64,000 nt of DNA. It comes from Bacillota bacterium (lineage in GTDB: Bacteria > Bacillota > Clostridia > Lachnospirales > Lachnospiraceae). The position numbers and the translations under genes are program-made. Location of the stretch: contig JAEZMV010000028.1 in NCBI GenBank assembly GCA_023414875.1, positions 248,001 to 312,000 of the forward strand. The letters run 5' to 3'. Positions 37,214 through 44,424 of the stretch are shown one piece after another. Position 1 is the stretch's first letter; every line of letters starts with the position of its first letter. The notes below the pieces were generated by a model. That model made no database searches and had not been told where the DNA came from. It saw nothing but the letters and a program-made list of their open reading frames with translations.

Positions 37214-37933
37214 ATGGATAAACTGTTTGAATGGGAAAGGTTTTTTGAAAACATACCCAAAATTGTTCCATATCTATCAGTAACCTTCTCGATTGTAATA
37301 TATGGTAGTGTTTTTGGGGTCATTCTTGGAATCCTAATAGCGATGGTGAACATGAAAAAAACTCCGATACTTCATCAGTTTTTTAAGGTGTACGTCTCAT
37401 TTATGAGGGGTACACCGATGTTAGTACAGTTGATGCTGGTGTATTATGGCCTTCCGGTATTCATCGACTCTGCCTTCGGAACAAATATTAATCGAGAATG
37501 GAGTACTATCATTTTTGCGTATATCACATTTATATTGAATCAAGGAGCATTTTTATCAGTAATATTCTATAGCTCAATTACCTCTGTTCCGTACGGACAG
37601 ACAGAAGCCGGACTCAGTGTCGGACTTACGGAGTTTCAGGTCTTTAGAAGAATTGTTTTACCGCAGATGATAAGGGTTGCATTACCTCCGTTTGGCTCCG
37701 ATTTAGTGGGTCTTTTTCAAAATTCTTCTTTGGTCTTTATGATTGGGGTAACAGATATTATGGGAAGGGCTAAAACCATTGGAACAGTGACGAAGCACGT
37801 TGTCGAAGCCTACATTTTTGTGGCAATTATTTTTATATCGATAAGCCTGATTATCCGTCTGTTATTTTACTATTTAAATAAGAGGCTTGAATGCAGTAGA
37901 GTCAGAAAATCTTGTGAATTAAAAGAATATTAG
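37214..37933 (+). CDS. Amino acid ABC transporter permease 1
   Basis: 239 residues, about five membrane helices. HisM/TcyL type: IPYLSVTFSIVIYGSVFGVI near the start, MRGTPMLVQLMLVYYGLP, and the EAA loop YGQTEAGLSVGLTEFQVFRR. It starts 5 bp after the binding protein and pairs with the next permease as a heterodimer. Confidence 0.88.
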   Translation: MDKLFEWERFFENIPKIVPYLSVTFSIVIYGSVFGVILGILIAMVNMKKTPILHQFFKVYVSFMRGTPMLVQLMLVYYGLPVFIDSAFGTNINREWSTIIFAYITFILNQGAFLSVIFYSSITSVPYGQTEAGLSVGLTEFQVFRRIVLPQMIRVALPPFGSDLVGLFQNSSLVFMIGVTDIMGRAKTIGTVTKHVVEAYIFVAIIFISISLIIRLLFYYLNKRLECSRVRKSCELKEY

Positions 37934-37953
37934 GTTGAAAAGAGGAAAGATAG

Positions 37954-38664
37954 ATGAAGTTTAATATTGAAAATTTTAAAGAAAGCTTAGTATCAGGACT
38001 CACATATCTGCCTAATACATTAAAACTCGTATTCATTCCGTTAATAATCGGGGTACTTCTGGGAACAGTAGTAGCGCTGGTAAGAGTATACAAGGTTCCT
38101 GTCATCAATGAATTATTAGCTGTATTTGTGACGATATATCAGGGGATACCGATTGTAGTGGCACTAATGCTTTATAATCTGATCTTTATGTTGAAATTTA
38201 ATGATATTACAAAAGCACTTCATATTAATATGACAGTTTCAGACGTGGATAATATATGGGTAGGTATTTTTGCGCTTACGATAACTGCTATTTGCTCTAT
38301 CTCTGAGTCAATCAGAGGAGCACTTTTATCTGTTGATAAGGGTCAGGATGAGGCAGGATATTCTGTGGGGCTTACAAAGGTCCAAACGATCAGAAGAATT
38401 ATTCTACCACAGATGATACCTATTGCAATTCCAATGCTTATTAATAATGTGGTGGGCTTGATTAAGGCTTCCTCGGTTGTTATGGCAATCGGCATTATAG
38501 AAATTGTTGCAGGGTCCATTATTCCAAGTTCTAGAACATATTCATTTTTCGAAGGGTACGTGGCGGCAGCAGTTATTTACTGGGTATTTACGATCATCAT
38601 TGAGTATCTTGCGGATATATTAAAAAGGCATACCGGAAAATTCAGGAGGAATCTATATGATTGA
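37954..38664 (+). CDS. Amino acid ABC transporter permease 2
   Basis: 236 residues, same family as its neighbour: IYQGIPIVVALMLYNLIFML and the EAA loop GQDEAGYSVGLTKVQTIRR. AGAGGAAAGATAG precedes the ATG. The gene overlaps the ATPase start by 8 bp, indicating coupled translation. Confidence 0.88.
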   Translation: MKFNIENFKESLVSGLTYLPNTLKLVFIPLIIGVLLGTVVALVRVYKVPVINELLAVFVTIYQGIPIVVALMLYNLIFMLKFNDITKALHINMTVSDVDNIWVGIFALTITAICSISESIRGALLSVDKGQDEAGYSVGLTKVQTIRRIILPQMIPIAIPMLINNVVGLIKASSVVMAIGIIEIVAGSIIPSSRTYSFFEGYVAAAVIYWVFTIIIEYLADILKRHTGKFRRNLYD

Positions 38665-39412
38665 AATTAAAGGTGTAAGAAAAGCGTTTGGTAAACTTGG
38701 AGTTCTCAAAGATGTCTCTTTACATGTGGAAGATGGGCAGGTAGTTGTAATACTGGGTTCCAGCGGATCAGGAAAAACCACACTGCTACGATGTATTAAT
38801 TTTCTGGAAAATGCGGATAGCGGAGAACTGACGATAGGAGATATTCAGGTTAATTTAAAAAAGGCAACAAAAAAGCAGATTCTGCAAATCAGAAGAAGAA
38901 CAGCTTTTGTATTTCAAAGTTACAACTTGTTTGCCAACAAGACAGCGATTGAAAATGTGATGGAAGGTCTTGTAACGGCTAGAAAGCTTCCCAAAGAACA
39001 GGCAAGGGAAAAAGCGAAGGAAGCACTGGATTGGGTTGGATTGTCAGATAAATATGATTATTATCCAGCACAGCTTTCGGGTGGACAGCAGCAGCGTGTG
39101 GGAATAGCTCGAGCGTTCGTTCTTAATCCCGAAGTTATTTTATTTGATGAACCTACCTCTGCGCTTGACCCTGAGCTTGTAGGAGAGACACTGGATATTA
39201 TTAAGCGGGTGGCTCTGAAGGGAATAACCATGATAGTGGTTACCCATGAAATGTCCTTTGCACGCGATGTGGCAGACAAGGTAATTTTCATGGATGAAGG
39301 TGTGGTCGTGGAAGAAAGTACACCACAGGAAATATTCTCAAGGCCAAAGGAAGAAAGGACCAGGCAGTTCTTATCCAGAATTATATCGCTTGAGCCAAAT
39401 TATACAATTTAA
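38657..39412 (+). CDS. Amino acid ABC transporter ATPase
   Basis: 251 residues. Walker A GSSGSGKTTL, Q-loop FVFQSYNLFANKT, signature LSGGQQQRVGIARAF, Walker B VILFDEPTSALDPEL, switch His VTHEMSFA. It is typical of polar amino acid importers (GlnQ/TcyN). Last gene of the long operon that starts with NifH. Confidence 0.9.
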   Translation: MIEIKGVRKAFGKLGVLKDVSLHVEDGQVVVILGSSGSGKTTLLRCINFLENADSGELTIGDIQVNLKKATKKQILQIRRRTAFVFQSYNLFANKTAIENVMEGLVTARKLPKEQAREKAKEALDWVGLSDKYDYYPAQLSGGQQQRVGIARAFVLNPEVILFDEPTSALDPELVGETLDIIKRVALKGITMIVVTHEMSFARDVADKVIFMDEGVVVEESTPQEIFSRPKEERTRQFLSRIISLEPNYTI

Positions 39413-39520
39413 AACTTAATATTCACGTACTCTATTGATAGCTTGGAAGAAGACACGGAGATAGTTTTGATGCATGTACTAATCCATAAAAATAAATTTA
39501 CATAGTTTTGTATATTTATA

Positions 39521-39549
39521 TTGACAATTGATTGGTAATAAGGTATTTT
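39521..39549 (+). promoter_or_regulatory. Predicted sigma-A promoter of the small ORF-metY unit
   Basis: TTGACA (39521-39526), 17-base spacer, TATTTT (39544-39549), followed by AT-rich ACATATT/ATATA copies. It separates metY from the ABC operon. Confidence 0.65.
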
Positions 39550-39616
39550 AGTAAATAAATACATATTAAGCATATAGGATTAGTATGTATAATAAATAAT
39601 AAGGGAGGAGCATTGA

Positions 39617-39700
39617 ATGGCTGAAAAGCAAAGTATTATTAGAATTGGTAGGGCGAAGGCGAGGTGCACTTTCCTTTTTTGTCTAAATGCATACTATTAA
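39617..39700 (+). CDS. Small 27-residue ORF, possible leader peptide upstream of metY
   Basis: ATG at 39617 with a strong AAGGGAGGAG ribosome site; 27 codons then TAA. The peptide begins MAEKQSIIRIGRAKAR and ends CTFLFCLNAYY, with two Cys near the C-terminus. Position between promoter and metY, and overlap of its stop with the AT-rich motif, suggest a regulatory leader. Alternatively it is the start of a broken gene. I know no close family. Confidence 0.5.
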   Translation: MAEKQSIIRIGRAKARCTFLFCLNAYY

Positions 39701-39714
39701 TATATGAAATATAT
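39700..39714 (+). promoter_or_regulatory. ATATATGAAATATAT motif before metY
   Basis: A 15-bp sequence identical to one at 43169-43183 in the cysK leader. Both genes belong to the same pathway, so this is a candidate Rrf2/CymR-type operator. Confidence 0.45.
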
Positions 39715-39716
39715 GA

Positions 39717-39869
39717 TATCGCGAGTATATCGTATACTATTTTGAAGGTAAACCAAAGGTACAGTATCTAGATGACAGTAAGAATATCTATCAAGTAAGA
39801 CCTAATATAATTAAAATATTAGATTTTTCTAAAAAACAGGGAGAACAGGTAAGAATATTTATACCATAA
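39717..39869 (+). pseudogene. Startless reading frame, possible gene remnant
   Basis: Open for 50 codons between a TGA and TAA without a good start codon. The product includes YFEGKPKVQYLDDSKNIYQV and ends FSKKQGEQVRIFIP, which looks like real protein. It may be the tail of a gene whose front was lost, perhaps the small ORF just upstream in another frame. Family not recognised. Confidence 0.3.
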
Positions 39870-39897
39870 ACAAAATTAAAAAAAGGAGTGGTAAAAA

Positions 39898-41187
39898 ATG
39901 AGTGAACGCAAATTGAAATTTGACACCTTACAGGTACACGCAGGTCAGAAGGCTGACCCAACAACCGGATCGAGAGCAGTTCCGATATATCAGACGACCT
40001 CTTATGTATTTAATAACTCTGAGCATGCAGCGAATCTGTTTGGACTTAAGGAAGTAGGTAACATCTATACCAGAATTATGAACCCTACTAATGATGTATT
40101 TGAACAGAGAATCGCAGCCTTAGAAGGCGGAGTTGCTGCACTTGCAGTAGCGTCCGGTTCTGCAGCTATTACTTATTCCATACTCAATATAGCTGGAGCA
40201 GGTGATGAAATTGTTTCAGCCAGCACTCTTTATGGAGGTACATATAATCTTTTTAATCATACTCTTCCTAAATACGGCATTCATACAACTTTTGTTAATT
40301 CTGATGATCCTGAAAATTTTAGAAAAGCGATTAATGATAAAACAAAAGCTTTATATATTGAAACCCTAGGTAATCCTGGAATTAACGTTATTGATATTGA
40401 AGCGGTTGCAAACATTGCACATGAGAATAAGATACCACTAATCATTGACAACACCTTCGGTACACCATATTTAATCCGACCAATTGAATTCGGAGCAGAT
40501 ATCGTTGTCCATTCTGCAACAAAATTCATTGGAGGACACGGTAATTCCATCGGCGGTGTAATTGTAGATTCCGGAAAATTTGACTGGATAGGCAGTGGTA
40601 AATTCCCAGGTCTTACAGAACCTGATCCAAGCTACCATGGTATTAATTATGCAAAAGATATTGGAGCTGCTGCATTTGTTCTAAAGGCGAGAGTTCAACT
40701 ACTTAGAGATACCGGAGCTGCTATCAGTCCGTTTAATTCCTTCCTGCTGCTACAGGGTCTGGAGACACTCTCTCTACGTGTTGAAAGGCATGTTTCCAAT
40801 ACAGAGAAGATTGTAGATTTTCTTGTGAGCCATCCTCTTGTTTCTTGGGTGAATTATCCGGGTCTCAAAGACAATAAGTATTATGCATTAGCCCAGAAGT
40901 ATTTGCCAAAGGGTGCAGGTTCCATATTTACCTTTGGAATCAAGGGCGGGATCGATGCAGCGAAGAAGTTTATTGACAGCCTTGAAGTGTTCTCGCTGCT
41001 CGCTAATGTTGCAGATGCAAAATCTTTAGTAATCCATCCTGCTTCTACGACACATTCCCAATTGACAGAGGAACAGTTAGTTAATGTGGGAATTACTCCG
41101 GATCAGATTAGACTATCAATTGGTATTGAAGATGCTGAGGATTTGATCTATGATCTTGATCAGGCGTTGAAAAAAGCAGTGGAATAA
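39898..41187 (+). CDS. metY: O-acetylhomoserine sulfhydrylase (MetY)
   Basis: 429 residues, AAAAGGAGTGG ribosome site. Cys/Met PLP family of the long MetY type: TLQVHAGQKADPTTGSRAVP, YTRIMNPTNDVFEQRIAALE, and the PLP lysine in HSATKFIGGHGNSIGG. The long insert after the lysine region and RVQLLRDTGAAISPFN distinguish it from MetB. It makes homocysteine from sulfide, or methionine directly from methanethiol. Directly downstream of the nitrogenase-like operon it would capture any sulfide or methanethiol released. Confidence 0.93.
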   Translation: MSERKLKFDTLQVHAGQKADPTTGSRAVPIYQTTSYVFNNSEHAANLFGLKEVGNIYTRIMNPTNDVFEQRIAALEGGVAALAVASGSAAITYSILNIAGAGDEIVSASTLYGGTYNLFNHTLPKYGIHTTFVNSDDPENFRKAINDKTKALYIETLGNPGINVIDIEAVANIAHENKIPLIIDNTFGTPYLIRPIEFGADIVVHSATKFIGGHGNSIGGVIVDSGKFDWIGSGKFPGLTEPDPSYHGINYAKDIGAAAFVLKARVQLLRDTGAAISPFNSFLLLQGLETLSLRVERHVSNTEKIVDFLVSHPLVSWVNYPGLKDNKYYALAQKYLPKGAGSIFTFGIKGGIDAAKKFIDSLEVFSLLANVADAKSLVIHPASTTHSQLTEEQLVNVGITPDQIRLSIGIEDAEDLIYDLDQALKKAVE

Positions 41188-41228
41188 AGGATGATTTAGC
41201 TCATTATTGCTGAGTGAAAGGACTGTTT

Positions 41229-41654
41229 ATGTTAATGAGAATCTCTACGAAGGGTCGATATGCGGTAAACATTATGCTGGATATGGCCTTAAATAATACC
41301 GGTGAATATGTCACATTGAAAACAATAGCCGAAAGGCAGGAGTTATCAGGGAAATACTTGGAACAGATTATTTCCGTGCTTAATAAAGCGGGGTTGGTCA
41401 GAAGTATAAGAGGTTCACAAGGCGGTTATAAACTGGCAAAATCGCCGGAGCAATATACCTTAGGTATGATACTACGATTGCTGGAAGGGAGTTTAACTCC
41501 GGTAAATTGTCAGGAGGAAGATAATGAAAAGCAGCAATACTGCGCTACATTGATTGCGTGGAAGCGATTGGATGATGCAATTAAAGAAGTCGTAGACGGA
41601 ATAACCCTTGCAGATTTGGTGGAATGGCATTATGAAAATAATACGCGGAATTAA
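41229..41654 (+). CDS. Rrf2-family regulator, form with a Cys pair
   Basis: 141 residues from MLMRISTKGRYAVN, with AAAGGA six bases upstream; a start at 41214 lacks a ribosome site. Rrf2 winged helix (ISTKGRYAVNIMLDMALN; SGKYLEQIISVLNKAGLV; GSQGGYKLAKSPEQY). Two Cys residues (PVNCQEED, QQYCATLI) sit where IscR and NsrR bind Fe-S clusters, though a third is missing, so iron-sulfur or redox sensing is possible. It follows metY by 41 bp. Confidence 0.88.
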   Translation: MLMRISTKGRYAVNIMLDMALNNTGEYVTLKTIAERQELSGKYLEQIISVLNKAGLVRSIRGSQGGYKLAKSPEQYTLGMILRLLEGSLTPVNCQEEDNEKQQYCATLIAWKRLDDAIKEVVDGITLADLVEWHYENNTRN

Positions 41655-41702
41655 TAAATAATATACCGCATATACAATAAATAACAGGAAGGGGAACGAA
41701 CC

Positions 41703-42320
41703 ATGAAAAACCCATTGAGCTATCAATCGTCAGAGTATGATTGCGGTCCGACATCGATGATGAACGCAATTAATTATTTATTTCATAGAAATGAGATATC
41801 CCCTGATGTTATTAAAAGTATTATGTTATATTGTCTGGATAGTTATAATAAAAAAGGAGAGGCTTATAAAAGCGGAACTACAGGGATGGCAATGGTTTTT
41901 CTGGCAAACTGGTTGAACCAATTTGGAAAAGCTAAGAAGTGGCCGATACAATGTGAAATGATAAATGGGGATTCGGTACATATCAGTCAAAATAGCAAGA
42001 TAGCTGAAAGCCTTGGACAGGGAGGGGTAGCAGTTGCCCGGGTTATGCTTGGATGCTGGCATTATGTACTTCTTACCGGAATTGATGAGAAGAATGTATA
42101 TCTGTTCGATCCTTATTACAGAGTAAAACATTTTCCTGATGAGGGTATTGAGATAATAAAAGATGCGCCGACAAAGATGAACCGTAAAATAAGTCATGAA
42201 GTACTTAATAGGGAAGGAAAAGGCTATTACTCACTTGGTAAAGCTGAGAGTAGGGAATGTATGATACTATATAACAAGAAAACTAGAACTTCTATGGACA
42301 GTATAGAATATGTTATTTAG
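41703..42320 (+). CDS. C39-like papain-fold cysteine peptidase domain protein
   Basis: 205 residues, GGAAGGGGAAC upstream. SSEYDCGPTSMMNAINYLF carries the expected nucleophile Cys with the CGPTS signature, GCWHYVLLTGID the catalytic His, and LFDPYYR the Asp. Alone, without ABC domain or membrane helix, so not a bacteriocin exporter by itself. No candidate precursor peptide with a double-Gly leader is adjacent. It lies between two Rrf2 genes. Confidence 0.75.
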   Translation: MKNPLSYQSSEYDCGPTSMMNAINYLFHRNEISPDVIKSIMLYCLDSYNKKGEAYKSGTTGMAMVFLANWLNQFGKAKKWPIQCEMINGDSVHISQNSKIAESLGQGGVAVARVMLGCWHYVLLTGIDEKNVYLFDPYYRVKHFPDEGIEIIKDAPTKMNRKISHEVLNREGKGYYSLGKAESRECMILYNKKTRTSMDSIEYVI

Positions 42321-42557
42321 AGAGAATCAGAATTTTTTAAGGAATTCAATATTGGAGCAATATCCTTCTCTTTCGAGATTTTTTCCTGCACCTCTCGCAT
42401 CAGCATGACTTATTCTATAAGAAAGCCATATTAACAGGTGTTTATTTACAAGAAAAACTCTCAAGGGAATATATTACTCCAACATAGTGTTAGATAAAAG
42501 TTTGCAGCAGCCCCTTTGTTATTGTAAGGATTTTCATCTGCTCAATTTGTTGAAATT

Positions 42558-43004
42558 TTAGATAAAGAACATAAAGCCTTGATCTGATTTATGCTTTTCT
42601 GCTTCAGATACAAGATCATAAAGCGTAATCTTCTGAAGGGTTGACTTTATTACCGCATCAAGAGGATCAAAGATAGTCAGGTTTAGGGCTGCTTCGATAT
42701 CAGGAGCCTTGTCCTTGATGGTTGCCTCTGTACTTTCGAATAAAGCGGTTTCAACAGCAGATAAAATGTCATAAACAGTGATTTGCATTGGAGACCTGGA
42801 TAATTGATAACCACCCTGTGAGCCTTTAATAGAGTTTACGATTCCTCCATGTTTTAATAACGAAAATACCTGTTCTAAGTATATTTTAGAAATGTCAAGC
42901 TTCTCAGAGATGCTGATTAAAGTAATGTATTCATTAGTATCCAGATTCCCAGCCATACTGGTCGTTGCAGCAAGTGCGTATCGACCTTTTGCCGATAATC
43001 TCAT
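42558..43004 (-). CDS. Rrf2-family regulator, CymR-like
   Basis: 148 residues. Rrf2 winged helix MRLSAKGRYALAATTSMAGN, DISKIYLEQVFSLLKHGGIV, GSQGGYQLSRSP. No Cys residue occurs in the region where IscR binds its cluster, a feature shared with CymR, the cysteine repressor that acts with CysK. Divergent from cysK with about 200 bp between, an arrangement that fits cysteine control of both. Confidence 0.88.
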   Translation of the reverse strand: MRLSAKGRYALAATTSMAGNLDTNEYITLISISEKLDISKIYLEQVFSLLKHGGIVNSIKGSQGGYQLSRSPMQITVYDILSAVETALFESTEATIKDKAPDIEAALNLTIFDPLDAVIKSTLQKITLYDLVSEAEKHKSDQGFMFFI

Positions 43005-43084
43005 GTAAACACCTCCATACCATATCTTTTTTGTATGTAATCATAATATAGGAAAATATAAGAATAGTCAATAGCATATAACTC

Positions 43085-43099
43085 ATATATGAATTATAT
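43085..43099 (+). promoter_or_regulatory. Near copy of the AT-rich motif upstream of cysK -35
   Basis: ATATATGAATTATAT differs at one base from the motif at 43169 and 39700. It lies between the rrf2 and cysK promoters, so it could serve both. Confidence 0.4.
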
Positions 43100-43120
43100 A
43101 AAATATTTTTGCTTTACGTA

Positions 43121-43149
43121 TTGACATTATGACAGAACAGTAATATTAT
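43121..43149 (+). promoter_or_regulatory. Predicted sigma-A promoter of cysK
   Basis: TTGACA (43121-43126), 17-base spacer, TATTAT (43144-43149), the same boxes and spacing as the nitrogenase-like promoter at 22878. Confidence 0.7.
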
Positions 43150-43168
43150 AATACTAAACATATTAAAT

Positions 43169-43183
43169 ATATATGAAATATAT
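43169..43183 (+). promoter_or_regulatory. ATATATGAAATATAT motif in the cysK leader
   Basis: Identical 15-mer to 39700-39714; begins about 20 bp after the -10 box, where a repressor would block transcription. Confidence 0.5.
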
Positions 43184-43206
43184 AAATTGAAACGGAGGTA
43201 ATATGT

Positions 43207-44142
43207 ATGTCGAAAATTTACAAAAGTTTAACAGAATTAGTTGGTAAAACGCCCTTACTTGAGCTATCAAATTATGAGAAACAGCATGCTTTGGGAGCAA
43301 CCGTATTGGCTAAACTGGAATATTATAATCCAGCGGGAAGTGTAAAAGACAGAATTGCAAAAGCAATGATTGATGATGCAGAAGCGAAGGGGAGATTAAC
43401 TCCTGATTCGGTTATCATAGAACCGACAAGTGGTAATACAGGTATCGGTCTAGCATCAGTCGCTGCGGCAAGAGGCTATCGTCTAATACTTACCATGCCT
43501 GAGACGATGAGTATGGAAAGAAGAAACTTACTAAAGGCTTATGGCGCAGAACTTGTACTTACAGAAGGTGCTAAGGGTATGAAGGGAGCAATTGCGAAAG
43601 CGAATGAACTTGCTGAAGAGATCCCGAATTCTTTTATTCCCGGACAGTTTGACAATCCTGCTAATCCGGCGATTCATAAAGCAACCACAGGTCCTGAGAT
43701 ATGGGAAGATACAGAGGGAAAGGTTGATATTCTGGTAGCTGGTATTGGTACCGGAGGAACAATTACAGGTACCGGTGAATTTTTGAAGTCCCAGAATCCT
43801 AATTTTAAAGTAGTAGCTGTTGAACCGGATGCATCTCCGGTTCTATCGGAAGGAGTTTCTGGACCTCATAAAATTCAGGGAATTGGTGCAGGTTTTGTAC
43901 CTCAGGTGCTTAATACGAAGGTATATGATGAAATTATTAGAGTTAAGAATGAAGATGCATTTGCAACCGGAAGAGAGCTATCAAAGACGGAAGGTTTACT
44001 TGTAGGAATTTCATCCGGTGCTGCTTTATGGGCAGCAACTGAATTGGCAAAACGTCCTGAAAACAAAGATAAAACTATCGTTGTGATACTTCCGGACACC
44101 GGTGAACGTTATTTGTCTACGCCATTATTTTCAGATAACTAA
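43207..44142 (+). CDS. cysK: Cysteine synthase (O-acetylserine sulfhydrylase)
   Basis: 311 residues, ACGGAGG ribosome site. Fold-type II PLP enzyme: NPAGSVKDRIAKAM with the PLP lysine, EPTSGNTGIGLA for substrate carboxylate binding, GIGTGGTITGTGEF for the phosphate cup, and ISSGAALWA. It makes cysteine from O-acetylserine and sulfide. It is divergent from the CymR-like gene; in Bacillus and Staphylococcus CysK and CymR form a complex that senses O-acetylserine. Followed by a terminator. Confidence 0.95.
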   Translation: MSKIYKSLTELVGKTPLLELSNYEKQHALGATVLAKLEYYNPAGSVKDRIAKAMIDDAEAKGRLTPDSVIIEPTSGNTGIGLASVAAARGYRLILTMPETMSMERRNLLKAYGAELVLTEGAKGMKGAIAKANELAEEIPNSFIPGQFDNPANPAIHKATTGPEIWEDTEGKVDILVAGIGTGGTITGTGEFLKSQNPNFKVVAVEPDASPVLSEGVSGPHKIQGIGAGFVPQVLNTKVYDEIIRVKNEDAFATGRELSKTEGLLVGISSGAALWAATELAKRPENKDKTIVVILPDTGERYLSTPLFSDN

Positions 44143-44225
44143 TATACCATTACAGCATATAAATATATAGTGTAATACAAATAATAATCGTATTTATATA
44201 TGAAGCATTATCATTTTCTATCATC

Positions 44226-44268
44226 AAAAATCCTGCCTGAAGTTATGAATATTTAGGGAGGATTTTTT
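44226..44268 (+). terminator. Rho-independent terminator after cysK
   Basis: AAAAATCCT (44226-44234) pairs with AGGATTTTT (44259-44267), running into TTTG. Confidence 0.65.
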
Positions 44269-44424
44269 GTGTGTTAAGAAAGGTTTAAAATACCAGGCTT
44301 GCGGATAAATTACCAAGGATTGTGAGTTATCCTTACAAAAACTCATTGACACCTGTAGGAATAGATGCTATTAATGAAGTAAATATGATGATATGCTTCA
44401 TCTCAGGGATAAAAGGGAATACTT

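Noticed and set aside
41703..42320. Bacteriocin-processing peptidase
   Set aside because: C39-like domain only, no ABC exporter domains and no double-Gly precursor gene adjacent.
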